From Planctomycetaceae bacterium (lineage in GTDB: Bacteria; Planctomycetota; Planctomycetia; Planctomycetales; Planctomycetaceae): a DNA stretch of 64,000 nt. The stretch is taken from contig JANSXP010000034.1 in assembly GCA_024742875.1 (NCBI GenBank), positions 1 to 64,000 of the forward strand. Reading direction: 5' to 3'. Under the pieces are notes generated by a model. That model was not told where the DNA came from, did no database searches, and saw only the letters and a program-made list of their open reading frames with translations. The translations under genes and the position numbers were made by a program. Positions 17,723 through 26,960 of the stretch are shown in pieces (the first letter of the stretch is position 1; every line of letters begins with the position of its first letter).

Positions 17723-18787
17723 ATGGGCATTCGAGTGCTGGGCTTTGATATCGGTGGTGCCAATATCAAAGCGTCGGACGCTGACGGCAGCACGCATACC
17801 GTCGCGTTTCCCATGTGGACCGACTATTCGCAGCTGTCGTCTACCCTGGCCGGGATCGCTCGTGATCACTTCGCGCCGCCCGACATGATCGCCGTCACTA
17901 TGACGGCCGAACTGGCTGACTGTTTTCCCACCAAAGCTCAGGGCGTGTCGTTTGTGGTGGACGCGGTTTGCACGGCATTCCCGCAAGCCCCCTCCCGGTT
18001 CTGGCTGACTACCGGCGAATTCGCCACGGCGGATGACGCCTGCGAACTGCCAACGCTGGTGGCAGCGGCCAACTGGCACGCCCTGGCCACATGGGTGGGA
18101 CGCGGTGTCCCGACGGGCCCCGCCATTTTGCTGGATGTCGGTTCCACCACAACAGACATCATTCCTTTGTTTGATGGTCGACCAGTGTCCACTGGGCTGT
18201 CGGACGTGGAACGTCTGCTGGCCGGAGAACTGGTATATTGCGGCGTGGGCCGAACGCCCGTGAGCTCAATTGTCAGAACGGTGCCCCTGCGTCAGCAACT
18301 GTGCCCGGTCGCCGCCGAACATTTCGCCACCATCGCCGATGCATTTTTGGTGGCCGGCGTATTCGAGGAAGATGACACGGCCTGTGACACGGCGGACGGA
18401 CGTGCGTTTACCGTCAGCAACAGTCGCAATCGACTGGCCCATATGGTTTGCTGTGACCAGACAGAGCTGACCGTGGAGGAACTCGACCAGATGGCAGATG
18501 CCATCGTCGAGCAGGCTGTTGCCCTGGCGGTCAATGCGCTGCATCAGGTTCGCAGGACCCTGGCGAGTGAGTACGGCGACACACCGCCTGCCGTCATCTG
18601 CAGCGGCAGCGGTGCGTTTTTTGCCGAACGTGTGGTGCAGGCATTCGCCGATGCAGAATTTGGTGATCGCCTGCTGCTGCCCCAGATGGCTCCTGATGGC
18701 GTCGCGGAGTCTGCCTGTGCATTCGCCGTGGCACGACTGGCCCATGACCGCTGCCGCGACGATCTGCTGGACGTCACCGCATTCTAA
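17723..18787 (+). CDS. MfnF-like protein (H4MPT-linked C1 transfer/methanofuran synthesis; hydantoinase-oxoprolinase fold)
   Basis: A 354-residue protein of the hydantoinase A/oxoprolinase family, closest in layout to the H4MPT-linked C1 transfer pathway protein (archaeal MfnF), which condenses building blocks of the methanofuran cofactor. It has the sugar kinase-like phosphate loop GFDIGGANIKASD (8-20), the internal ALAVGG-equivalent LLDVGSTTTDIIPL near residue 135, and a C-terminal CSGSGAFF loop. Planctomycetes are known to carry tetrahydromethanopterin/methanofuran-dependent formaldehyde oxidation genes, which supports the call. No other C1 genes are in the window. It follows the response regulator by ten bases. 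Confidence 0.75.
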   Translation: MGIRVLGFDIGGANIKASDADGSTHTVAFPMWTDYSQLSSTLAGIARDHFAPPDMIAVTMTAELADCFPTKAQGVSFVVDAVCTAFPQAPSRFWLTTGEFATADDACELPTLVAAANWHALATWVGRGVPTGPAILLDVGSTTTDIIPLFDGRPVSTGLSDVERLLAGELVYCGVGRTPVSSIVRTVPLRQQLCPVAAEHFATIADAFLVAGVFEEDDTACDTADGRAFTVSNSRNRLAHMVCCDQTELTVEELDQMADAIVEQAVALAVNALHQVRRTLASEYGDTPPAVICSGSGAFFAERVVQAFADAEFGDRLLLPQMAPDGVAESACAFAVARLAHDRCRDDLLDVTAF

Positions 18788-19607
18788 GAGAGTCGCCTCC
18801 CCAGGCAGTCCTGTGCCGGGCCACCAAAGGTCGTGCGAACGCCTGCGACGACGTCAGGCTCCACCTCCTCACCGCCCGCGTGAGCCTTTCGTGGCACTAC
18901 GACCGCACACCAGGGCGGCCCGACCGCCGCGTCCCGTTCCCCCCGGAATCGGACGGTTACGGTCACCACAACAGCTCTCCGAAGTCTCCACCGGCACCTG
19001 CTCGATGCGTCTCTCCGCAGTGCAAGGGAATTTGCCCTGAGTCCATCCACGGGGTGTTCTTTCCTGTCGTGGGCACTTCCGGGGGTCAAAAATCCCGTCC
19101 GATTAAACCCTCGCAGTGGACGGAAAAACGTGTCATGCCACGTGGCCTGACGGCCACGTCGAAGGGATCGCACCGGTTATGACCGCCGAAAAGCCAGCAC
19201 TGTCAGCCTGTTCACATTTCTGCACTTCGTCGTACGGGTGACCCTGCGTTTAGTAGGGGTTTCCTTATTCTGAAAGCGGTTCCACAGCCGCTTCCTTTCC
19301 GTGTCGCATAATCACAACTGCGGGCATGCCCGCAACGAGTGTGCATTTGTGGAGACGCCCATCTGGGTATTCCAACCCCCCCTTTATGATCTGCGCCCCA
19401 CTGTCTGAGTGCTGCAACGACCGTGGCGGAACTGGTAACACGAACTGTTCAGTAGTGAGAGCTGTGACAACAACCAGACGTGATACAACTGGCGCCGGCG
19501 TGTTGGAGACACGCAGCGCACGGACGCAGGGGCCCCATCATACGCCCCACAAGAGCGATGCCAGACTCCTGCTGCCGTCAAACAACTGCGATCAGTGGCC
19601 GGAAACA
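18788..19607. other. Long intergenic region with inverted repeats
   Basis: About 820 bases without a supported gene. It contains a perfect stem ACGTGGCC-TGAC-GGCCACGT at 19140-19159, a stem AAGCGG/CCGCTT at about 19274-19293, and a perfect 16-base palindrome TGCGGGCATGCCCGCA at 19319-19334. None has a T-run. Open frames here, including a possible N-terminal extension of the next gene up to 19326, do not look protein-like. A non-coding RNA or operator region is possible. Confidence 0.4.
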
Positions 19608-20891
19608 ATGTGCCGGTTCGTGGAATCCACATTGCGCGAGCTGAACCAGATTTATGAACGCGGCGTGACAGTCGAAGTCCTCACGGCGCTGCGCAGTCGC
19701 CTTGCCAGCGCCGTCTCAGAATACGCCACTGAGTGCGGCGCCTCATTGACGCACGTGGAAGTCGCCATCGAGCTGGCGCTGCTGCGGGCTTGCGGCATTT
19801 ACGCGGTCAGTCCACCGGGAACACGCGATCGAGACCTCCTGTTCTCCATCGCGGCCGACCTGCCGCGCCTTGCGATCAGTCTGAACAGGGGGCACCATCA
19901 CCTGGGACTGTCTCTGCAGACCCTCCGACACGAAGTGGCCACCGTCTTTCACGCGGACACACTGCCGCCGCTGCGACAACTGGCTCGTCAGCGACGCATC
20001 ATGGGACCGGTCAGCGGCTGTCTGCCCATCGAACCCGACCTGCTCGCCCTGCTGCGGGATGAGACTCAGGACGTCACTCAGATTGCGCGACCTTTGGGAA
20101 GGCTCCTGGCTGGCGTGCTGTTTGAGACTTCGGATGCCTGCACGTTTCCCGCAGTCTGCTGCCTGGTGGAGCGGCTGGAAACCAGTCCCACGGAACTGCT
20201 TCGGGACGTGCTGGACGTCTACCGTCGTTTCTGGCAGGCCTGGACCGGCAGTGACGGGCAGGAGGCGCGTCCGTCGGAATGTCTCGCGAAATCAGAACTC
20301 GCCATGAAATCATGGCTGTGGCATGATGGCGGCACCGCCAGTGACGTCGAGGATGCCGACGAACAGCAATCCGGTTCTCCTGCTGGTGAAGCTGAAATGG
20401 AATCTGTCCGCGGAAGCGGCAGCATCGTGGGTGTACTGGTCGCCGAACCCAATCTCAGCCTGGAGCCCGGTGCGGAACTGGAGGAATCCAGCAGAATTCA
20501 GTCTCTGCTGGACGAGCTGCGAACTGTCGTACGTCGAGCGGACACCGTTGGGCGGTTTGGCTACCACCATATCTACGCGATCTGCCGCCTGCACGCTCCG
20601 CAGGATCTGGAAATCATTGCCGAGCGGCTGCATCGTAATGTTCGACGACGAACGGACGGCGCTGACAGTCATGACGTCTTCATCGGCGGGATCGCTTTTC
20701 CCTCGCAGGAGTCCTTTGATTCTGACCACATGCTGCAGATGGCGCTGCTCCGACTGGATGCCGCACGACGTTCGAACAGCGGCATCGATATCCTGGGCTG
20801 TGACGGATCCGATGAACAGGTTCGTCGCTATCACGAGGCTCATGTCGGCCAGCGTGTTCCCTCCACACCGCACCTCCGGGACGCCCGCTGA
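19608..20891 (+). CDS. Protein of unknown function with degenerate GGDEF-like C-terminus
   Basis: A protein of about 427 residues from the ATG at 19608; the frame is open to 19326, and an upstream GTG at 19464 cannot be excluded. The N-terminal 230 residues are helical with a repeated LLRDETQD / LARQRRIMG style and no known motif. After an acidic linker, the last 140 residues look like a worn diguanylate cyclase fold: VRRADTVGRFGYHHIYAICR aligns with the segment that normally reads R-x-D-x-x-x-R-x-GGDEF, followed by an I-G-G-I-A-F strand and a LLRLDAARRSNSG helix in place of the A-D-x-A-x-Y-x-A-K helix. The GGDEF motif is replaced by GYHHI, so cyclase activity is not expected. Could be a c-di-GMP or GTP binder. 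Confidence 0.6.
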   Translation: MCRFVESTLRELNQIYERGVTVEVLTALRSRLASAVSEYATECGASLTHVEVAIELALLRACGIYAVSPPGTRDRDLLFSIAADLPRLAISLNRGHHHLGLSLQTLRHEVATVFHADTLPPLRQLARQRRIMGPVSGCLPIEPDLLALLRDETQDVTQIARPLGRLLAGVLFETSDACTFPAVCCLVERLETSPTELLRDVLDVYRRFWQAWTGSDGQEARPSECLAKSELAMKSWLWHDGGTASDVEDADEQQSGSPAGEAEMESVRGSGSIVGVLVAEPNLSLEPGAELEESSRIQSLLDELRTVVRRADTVGRFGYHHIYAICRLHAPQDLEIIAERLHRNVRRRTDGADSHDVFIGGIAFPSQESFDSDHMLQMALLRLDAARRSNSGIDILGCDGSDEQVRRYHEAHVGQRVPSTPHLRDAR

Positions 20892-20937
20892 CATTCGCAC
20901 TTACGCCGTGCCGCCGTACCAGGCGAGAAAATTCCTG

Positions 20938-23900
20938 TTAGCGGAGTTTGTCGAGCAGACGATTCAGCCCCTTGTCCAGCTGCCGATTCAGTTCACCATC
21001 CAGACGTGACCTGAGTTCCTGCTGGCCCAGATTCTGCAGCAGGCCATCCATGGCCGGTACGGGACGCCGGATTGTGCCGCGAACCGGGATCTGCACCCGG
21101 CGACTGTTAGCTCCCTTCTCCAGAGGCACACTCAGCGTCAGGTCGACTCGTTCGTCGAGACCAATCCGCCCTGAGGTGGCAATCTGATAGTCATTCAGGT
21201 CCATCTGCAGCTGATCGTGCTCAACGATGCCTTGCGCGACATGAATCCGCACATCCTGCGAGGGGAAGACCAGCTGCCGGCCGGCCAGGTCCTGTCTGCC
21301 AACCAGTTCCAGCACTCGGATGACCGGATCCAGTGACGGACCAGCTGCCGCGCTGGCCTGCTGAATCGACAGCACGCCGTCCACCAGACTGTGCCGGGGT
21401 GTGTCGAGGAACCACGCGAACTGCTGCAGCCGCGCACTGACCACGCCCTGCACGGCCGCACTCTCGGCGAGCATCGGAGAGACATAGCCCAGCCACGTGG
21501 ACGCAAGTTCGGTGGTGAGCGGCAGGCCGCTGACCCGCGCTCCGCTGGCCAGCTCAATCACATTTTCCTGCAATCGCCACCGGGGCATCACATTCAACTG
21601 CCCGCCGCTGAGCGCACACTGAATGGGAGAGGATGTCAGCACGCCGTCCACCAGCTGCAGGTCCACCTGCCCGCCGCCCATCTGCGTGCCATAGAGTCGC
21701 CCACCGTCCCACGCCAGGCCACCACGGATCGTCAGCAGTTCGGCGGGCTCCTGTGCGCTGGTCTGCAGTCGCTGATGGGCGAGCAGATCGTCGGGTGTCA
21801 GCAGGCTGGGCGCTCCGGTGAGTTCAAAAGTCTGCCGCCCCTGACCGGTCAACATCAGGCTGCCGTCTACTGACAGGAACTGTCGGCTCAGTGACGACAG
21901 GTCGTACTGTGTATCGGCCGTCAGATGGGCGTGCAGCAGCTCCTCGCGGATGCCCAGTGTCCCGCGAATTTCCGCCCTCAGGCCCGGGATCTCCAGCGTG
22001 CCCTGTTCCACGTGCAGACTTCCCGTCTGCTGATCGGCAATCAGTCTTCCTTCGAATCGTCCTGACGAAATCATGGCGTTCGGATCTGCCACACCGGAAG
22101 GGCCCCCTTTCACAACGGCCACGGCGTCAATCTGTCGGCCACTGCTGGCGGTCAGACGCGCGGCGATTGTGGACGCATCCGACAGCCAGGACGCATCGTG
22201 CCAGGGGGCGATGAGCATTTTGATGGCGGCCGCGTATCCGCGCACCTCGACGGCGCCGTCCAGCATTTCCGTCACCGGGCGGAGGGTATTGATGCTCAGT
22301 TGGCGGGCCACAATTTCCAGTTCATCAGCCGCGATCTTGACGTCTCGCAGCTCAACAGTGGCGCCTCCGGCAAGCACGTCCCCCACGATGTCCACGTCAC
22401 CCCGCAGCCCAGGCGGGGGTAAATCGAGAATCGCCTGAAAGTCACTCCACAGTCGCGCCGGTGACAGGCGACCTGCCACGTGAAAGCCCTCGTCCCGCGG
22501 GGCAATCTTCAGTTCTCCGGCCGGACTTTGCACCGCCGCACGGTCGAGTTTGATATCGTTGCGTCGCAACCGCCCATGCGCATCAAACGCGAATACCGAA
22601 TCGATCTTCACTTCGCGGTTGTCAATGCGTCCGGTCACCGGAGACGAGCGGACGTCCAGGTGCCACTGAAAGTCGCCGGCCGTGTGGCGTGGATCCAGCT
22701 GCGTGTCGGCTTCCCGCTCGTCGCTGAGCACTCGCACGGCAAAGTCGATGTCCGCCTCGGAGAGTTTCACCCCCGGGCGGATGCCCAGAGTTTCCGGCAG
22801 CATCCACGAAAGGGCGGCCACATCCAGCTTTCCGTTCAGGCGCGCGACTCCGTGACTGGCGGCCTCGGCCGCACGCTCCGCAGGCTCAGCCCGTTGACTT
22901 CTGGCGATGGCCACCGCAGGGTCCGGCGCCACATAACGCACCTGCCCGTCTCCCTGAAGTGTGAGCACGTCCGAATCCAGACGTACGCCCTCCAGCAAAA
23001 TGCCGTCTTCGGCGATGGCCACGATGCCCTCGGCGGCCAGTTGGTCCAGACGCAGCATTTCACCGGCCACCCAACCCGTACGCCGCCAGCGAAGGTTTTC
23101 GGCCAGCAGCTGCAGGCGTCCCGCCAGACCGCCGCGGACATCCGCATCGACGAGGCGCGTCTGCAGACGCAGAGACAGACGGCCGCTGCACACAACGTCG
23201 GGAAAGAATCGCTGCAGAAATGGCTGCAGTCGCTCACACGAAACCTGCCGCACAGACAGCTCCATCTTCTGAGCGTTCTTTTCATCCGGAGCCGCGATCT
23301 GCAGCTCCAGGGGGTGGGAGTCCGAGTGAGGCTCTGTCGCCAGAGAAGGCAGCGGCTCACTGGCGAAATCCGCCCGCACGTCTTCCAGGCGAGCCGCCAC
23401 GCGAGTTCGCTGTTCGGCGTCGACCAGTCGCCCTCGCGGCTGGCCGTCGTCCAGACTGGCTGTCAGTGACACGACGGGAAGCGATCCCCCGCTGAGCGTG
23501 GACACTGCAGCCTGCACGTCGAACAGCAACGGTTGAGCATCGCTGTGCCCTGACCGACCGTTGGAAACATGGACAGCGCCGTCCGTCACTCGAACTTCGT
23601 AGCGCAGCGAACTGCCCCCCTGTGATTCCTCGGGGAACATTCGTCGCAGCGTCTCTTCCAGATTGGTCTGGCCGTCCGCCAGTTTCAGATTCAACTGCGG
23701 ATTGACCACGTCAACCGTCACACGATCTCCACCGGACAGTGCCAGTCGCCACAGGGGCTGCTTTGTCCGCACGCTGGCAATCGTCAGCAAAGTCTGACGA
23801 TCATCCGTTTGAGCGGCCGCAGAAACAGAGAGATCACGGACACTCACCTCCGTGAATTCCACGGGAGACCACCAGTGCAGCGACACGCTGCGGTATTTGA

Positions 23901-24108
23901 CCGCTTTGGCAAACTCGGGGCCAATCCATTGCATCACCAGCGTGTGTTTGCCGGAGACAGTCAGCAGGGAGGGAGCCAGGACCAGCAGCAGCAGGCCCCA
24001 GAAGACGATACGCCCCCAGCGTCCACGCGGCTGCTCCACGCTTTGGTCTTCCGTTTCCGAAGAGTCGGGTTTCGGGGAATCGACAGACTGAGCTGACTTA
24101 ACAGACAT
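20938..24108 (-). CDS. AsmA-like/DUF748-type large envelope protein
   Basis: A 1056-residue protein with a 32-residue cytoplasmic tail rich in Ser, Asp and Glu, one membrane helix (RIVFWGLLLLVLAPSLLTVS, about 34-53) and a very long periplasmic part of repeating amphipathic beta-strands. The last 200 residues contain ASAAAGPSLDPVIRVLELVGRQDL and LQMDLNDYQIATSGRIGLDERVDLTLSVPL, matching the AsmA C-terminal domain pattern. Proteins of the AsmA/TamB group form long grooves that carry phospholipids between membranes. Planctomycetes have an outer membrane, so this is plausible here. The end (LDGELNRQLDKGLNRLLDKLR) is a charged amphipathic helix. It is a single-gene unit. Confidence 0.75.
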   Translation of the reverse strand: MSVKSAQSVDSPKPDSSETEDQSVEQPRGRWGRIVFWGLLLLVLAPSLLTVSGKHTLVMQWIGPEFAKAVKYRSVSLHWWSPVEFTEVSVRDLSVSAAAQTDDRQTLLTIASVRTKQPLWRLALSGGDRVTVDVVNPQLNLKLADGQTNLEETLRRMFPEESQGGSSLRYEVRVTDGAVHVSNGRSGHSDAQPLLFDVQAAVSTLSGGSLPVVSLTASLDDGQPRGRLVDAEQRTRVAARLEDVRADFASEPLPSLATEPHSDSHPLELQIAAPDEKNAQKMELSVRQVSCERLQPFLQRFFPDVVCSGRLSLRLQTRLVDADVRGGLAGRLQLLAENLRWRRTGWVAGEMLRLDQLAAEGIVAIAEDGILLEGVRLDSDVLTLQGDGQVRYVAPDPAVAIARSQRAEPAERAAEAASHGVARLNGKLDVAALSWMLPETLGIRPGVKLSEADIDFAVRVLSDEREADTQLDPRHTAGDFQWHLDVRSSPVTGRIDNREVKIDSVFAFDAHGRLRRNDIKLDRAAVQSPAGELKIAPRDEGFHVAGRLSPARLWSDFQAILDLPPPGLRGDVDIVGDVLAGGATVELRDVKIAADELEIVARQLSINTLRPVTEMLDGAVEVRGYAAAIKMLIAPWHDASWLSDASTIAARLTASSGRQIDAVAVVKGGPSGVADPNAMISSGRFEGRLIADQQTGSLHVEQGTLEIPGLRAEIRGTLGIREELLHAHLTADTQYDLSSLSRQFLSVDGSLMLTGQGRQTFELTGAPSLLTPDDLLAHQRLQTSAQEPAELLTIRGGLAWDGGRLYGTQMGGGQVDLQLVDGVLTSSPIQCALSGGQLNVMPRWRLQENVIELASGARVSGLPLTTELASTWLGYVSPMLAESAAVQGVVSARLQQFAWFLDTPRHSLVDGVLSIQQASAAAGPSLDPVIRVLELVGRQDLAGRQLVFPSQDVRIHVAQGIVEHDQLQMDLNDYQIATSGRIGLDERVDLTLSVPLEKGANSRRVQIPVRGTIRRPVPAMDGLLQNLGQQELRSRLDGELNRQLDKGLNRLLDKLR

Positions 24109-24498
24109 AGCGCACCACTGGCTGACAGGCGGTTCGACGGCAATTCAGCGCCGACAGACATGCCCATCGCGCTGACCTTATGTTTATCGGCGCAGGACGC
24201 AGGCAGGCTTTTCGCTGATCGCGTGAGTCGGGTTGGGCAGACTATGCAACGCTGTCACGGATCCCGAGTGCGGGAGTTTTCTGATTAGGCAGCCTGGGCA
24301 GCCCATGCGCAAGCTGTGGGCGCACAGAGGGCCGCCGCTGCCGAGCGGGTGACGAGCAGGTGGTCAGACAAGCCCAAACCGATATTCGGTGCCCGGTCGA
24401 CCGCTCGCAATCGTCCACAAAGACACGGTCGTCCAACGCGTCTGTACGGCCACCGTGTTTCGCGCTCGTCTCAGCAGCCTCAGTCACCTGCCCGCTGT
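24109..24498. other. Intergenic region
   Basis: In these 390 bases between the AsmA-like gene and the sulfatase I see no gene, RNA or clear repeat. It should contain the promoter of the AsmA-like gene on the minus strand. Confidence 0.35.
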
Positions 24499-26094
24499 TT
24501 ATGGCATCATCCGCTGCCCGGACGCCCTGGCGATGCCCTGCATGCGTGCCTTCAGCCGCCGTGCAATCTTCGGTTCGGAAGCGACAAGGTTGTTGGTTTC
24601 GCCAGGATCATCGGCCAGATTATACAACTGGCCGTCCGGCTGGCCGGGATCAGGCGATTCCCGACGCGGCTTGCTGAATCCTCCCGACCCCAATCGATCG
24701 ATGTATTTCCAGTCTCCGGATCGAATGGCCATATGTCCGCCGCCTGATTTCAGGACCAGATCTTTGCGGACCGGCACGCTCTCTGGCTGCTGACCGGTGA
24801 GCACATTGAAGAAACTGTAACTGTCGGGCCCGGCCCCTTCCGGCAGTCCGCTACCCAGCAGATCGCCCATAGTGGCCATCACATCCACAAAACTAATGGT
24901 CTGATCGGAGCGCGACCCGGCTTTCACAAACCCCGGCCACCTCACCAGAAACGGCATGCGATGCCCCCCTTCCCAGGCATCCGATTTCATGCCCCGCAGC
25001 CCCCCGGAACTGTCGTGCTGAAATCGCGCGGTGTCCTCGTCATACCACACCGGGCCGTTGTCAGAACTGAAAATCACCAGTGTGTTATCAGCCATCTTTG
25101 CCTCCTGCAGTGCCGTGAGAACCTGCCCGACATTGTGATCAACCATCATGGCGAAATCGCCGTACATGCTGGCCCCGCTTTTGCCACGAAACTGTTCTGA
25201 TGGCAGCCACGGCGTGTGAGGGGCCGGATAGGCCAGATACATCATGAGGGGACTCTGACGATCAGAGGCCGCATGGTCAGCAATCACGTCGCAGGCTTCG
25301 GCCGTGAACCGCGGCAAAACATCGTGTAGTTTCAGATCTGCCGCGATCAGCCCTTTCCGCCAGAATTCTCCCTGAATGGGCGACCAGCCCTCGGTCGTGC
25401 GGGCGGGGATTTCCACGGTGGGCGGCTGCACGGCCCGATCGCCGCGAATGTAGAAATACGGCGGGATATCTGTGGAGGCGCGAATTCCAAAATACGATGC
25501 AAACCCGCGATCGACCGGACCGCCAGGCAACGGGTTGTCGTAGCCATTTTCGGCAAAGCCCAGGTGCCACTTGCCCACCATCGCCGTCCGGTAACCGCCT
25601 GCCTGCATGAGTCCCGGCAGCGTGACACGGTCAGCTGCAATCGACGGCCGTTTGGCCCATCCGCCCAGTTGTGTGCGAAAAGGATAGCGCCCTGTCATCA
25701 GTCCGTAGCGTGACAGATGACACAAAGGGCCGGACGCGTGAGCATCAGTAAACAGCATGCCGTCCCGCGCCAGAGAGTCGATATGCGGCGTCGGGATTTT
25801 GGAGTCGCTGTTGTAGCACCCGGCATCGCCGTATCCCATGTCGTCCACCAGAATGATGACAACATTGGGCAGCCGAGCGGCCCCGCGAAGGGCGGCAATG
25901 CGACTAGCGGCCCCGCCACTGGCGGCCCCGCCACTGGCGGCCGTCGACATGGTGACGGGCAGGAGCAGGGCGGCGATGACGGCAAGACATCGACCGAGCA
26001 AACTCGTCACGGCTGGCAGGGTGATTGAAGATTTGCGAGCACGTCTGACCGCATCCGCCCGCCTCACACTGGTTGCTGTTTCCGTTTGCTGCAT
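24499..26094 (-). CDS. Exported sulfatase with altered maturation motif
   Basis: A sulfatase of about 531 residues. From the ATG at 26094 there is a long basic N-terminus, a hydrophobic signal segment (LLGRCLAVIAALLLPVTMSTA) and an Ala-Gly-Ser linker encoded by a 15-bp DNA repeat; an ATG at 26178 is an alternative start. Type I sulfatase features are NVVIILVDDMGYGDAGCY (metal-binding Asp pair), MVGKWHLG, and VIFSSDNGP. The formylglycine site reads CHLSRYGLMTGR (Cys125), where the norm is C-x-P-S-R; Leu replaces Pro. Substrate would be a sulfated polysaccharide or ester in the periplasm. All other residues of the family seem present, so it may still be active. Confidence 0.88.
   Translation of the reverse strand: MQQTETATSVRRADAVRRARKSSITLPAVTSLLGRCLAVIAALLLPVTMSTAASGGAASGGAASRIAALRGAARLPNVVIILVDDMGYGDAGCYNSDSKIPTPHIDSLARDGMLFTDAHASGPLCHLSRYGLMTGRYPFRTQLGGWAKRPSIAADRVTLPGLMQAGGYRTAMVGKWHLGFAENGYDNPLPGGPVDRGFASYFGIRASTDIPPYFYIRGDRAVQPPTVEIPARTTEGWSPIQGEFWRKGLIAADLKLHDVLPRFTAEACDVIADHAASDRQSPLMMYLAYPAPHTPWLPSEQFRGKSGASMYGDFAMMVDHNVGQVLTALQEAKMADNTLVIFSSDNGPVWYDEDTARFQHDSSGGLRGMKSDAWEGGHRMPFLVRWPGFVKAGSRSDQTISFVDVMATMGDLLGSGLPEGAGPDSYSFFNVLTGQQPESVPVRKDLVLKSGGGHMAIRSGDWKYIDRLGSGGFSKPRRESPDPGQPDGQLYNLADDPGETNNLVASEPKIARRLKARMQGIARASGQRMMP
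25907..25942. repeat. 15-bp tandem repeat inside sulfatase gene
   Basis: Two exact copies of GCGGCCCCGCCACTG (25907-25921, 25922-25936) plus a partial third. On the coding strand it yields the ASGGA-type linker after the signal peptide. The length is a multiple of three, so copy number change keeps the frame. Confidence 0.8.
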
Positions 26095-26210
26095 CCCGAA
26101 TTTACCCCTGTGCTGGTTTTCTGCAACGACTTCTGATCGATCCTGCCTGGGGGCGATCATAGCGGTTGTAAAACGCATGGTAAATTCAGTGCCGATATCC
26201 GGCGGATCGA

Positions 26211-26900
26211 TCAGTCTCGACCTCCGACAGACGCGTCCCCGTCATTCTGACCACTGACCTGAAAGTTGCTGTGGCGCTGACGCCGGCGCCTCCAGCCGAT
26301 GGCCGCCAGCACCAGCCCCCCCAGCGCCGCCACCTGAGAGGGTTCGGGCACAACGGTAATGGTGGCCAGGCCATCGGAGATCAGCGAATCCAGAAAGAGA
26401 CCGTTGCCGGTCAGCGTGTCCTCAAAGGCCACATCCAGATCAGTGGCCCGCAGACTGGTGACTTCATCCTGAATGGAGCCCACCGTGAAACGAAAGGTTC
26501 CCAGATGAATGCGATCCTGATTGGCAAAGACCTCCGGTGAGGTGATGTCGATCACTCCCAGCATGCCGGCGCTGGTGCCGGGATCCAGAACGGGCATGCT
26601 GAGAAACGGATCATCAAACTGAGGATTGATGGTGATATCTGCGGTGCTGAGCACCTCGGCCGGCTCTGTTGGCCCGGGTGCCTCGTTGAACAGAATCTGC
26701 CCGGAGACACTGATCAGTCCAAAATCCGACAGCACGGTCTCCCCTCCCGTCTGTCGCAGGTACAGATCCACATCCACGGTGCCGTTGGGTGTGGCGGTAT
26801 ACTCAGACTGACCAAATTCGTAGATCAGTTCGGCGCTGGCAGCATGGGAAAACAGCAACGTCAGCAGGGCGAAGACTGGTTTTCCGGACATGGTTCTCAT
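26211..26900 (-). CDS. PEP-CTERM sorting domain protein
   Basis: A 229-residue exported protein. It has a signal peptide (residues 1-24, ending SHAASA) from the ATG at 26900, a body resembling a cohesin-like beta-sandwich (TVDVDLYLRQTGGETVLSDFGLISVSGQI, LGTFRFTVG), and a PEP-CTERM tail: VPEPSQVAALGGLVLAAIGWRRRRQ, that is the PEP box, a hydrophobic helix and an Arg cluster. The tail is recognised by an exosortase and marks proteins for processing at the cell surface. About 25 residues follow the Arg cluster, longer than usual. A TTG at 26912 could add four residues. No exosortase gene is in the window. Confidence 0.85.
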   Translation of the reverse strand: MRTMSGKPVFALLTLLFSHAASAELIYEFGQSEYTATPNGTVDVDLYLRQTGGETVLSDFGLISVSGQILFNEAPGPTEPAEVLSTADITINPQFDDPFLSMPVLDPGTSAGMLGVIDITSPEVFANQDRIHLGTFRFTVGSIQDEVTSLRATDLDVAFEDTLTGNGLFLDSLISDGLATITVVPEPSQVAALGGLVLAAIGWRRRRQRHSNFQVSGQNDGDASVGGRD

Positions 26901-26960
26901 CAGATCAGACAATCATTCAGAAGCCGGGAGGCGGGGTTCAAAAAACGGGCGGTTGGCGCC

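Noticed and set aside
18784-19173. 129-codon minus-strand frame in the gap after the MfnF-like gene
   Set aside because: Arg/Val-rich without motif; no ribosome site; overlaps the 3' end of the plus-strand gene.
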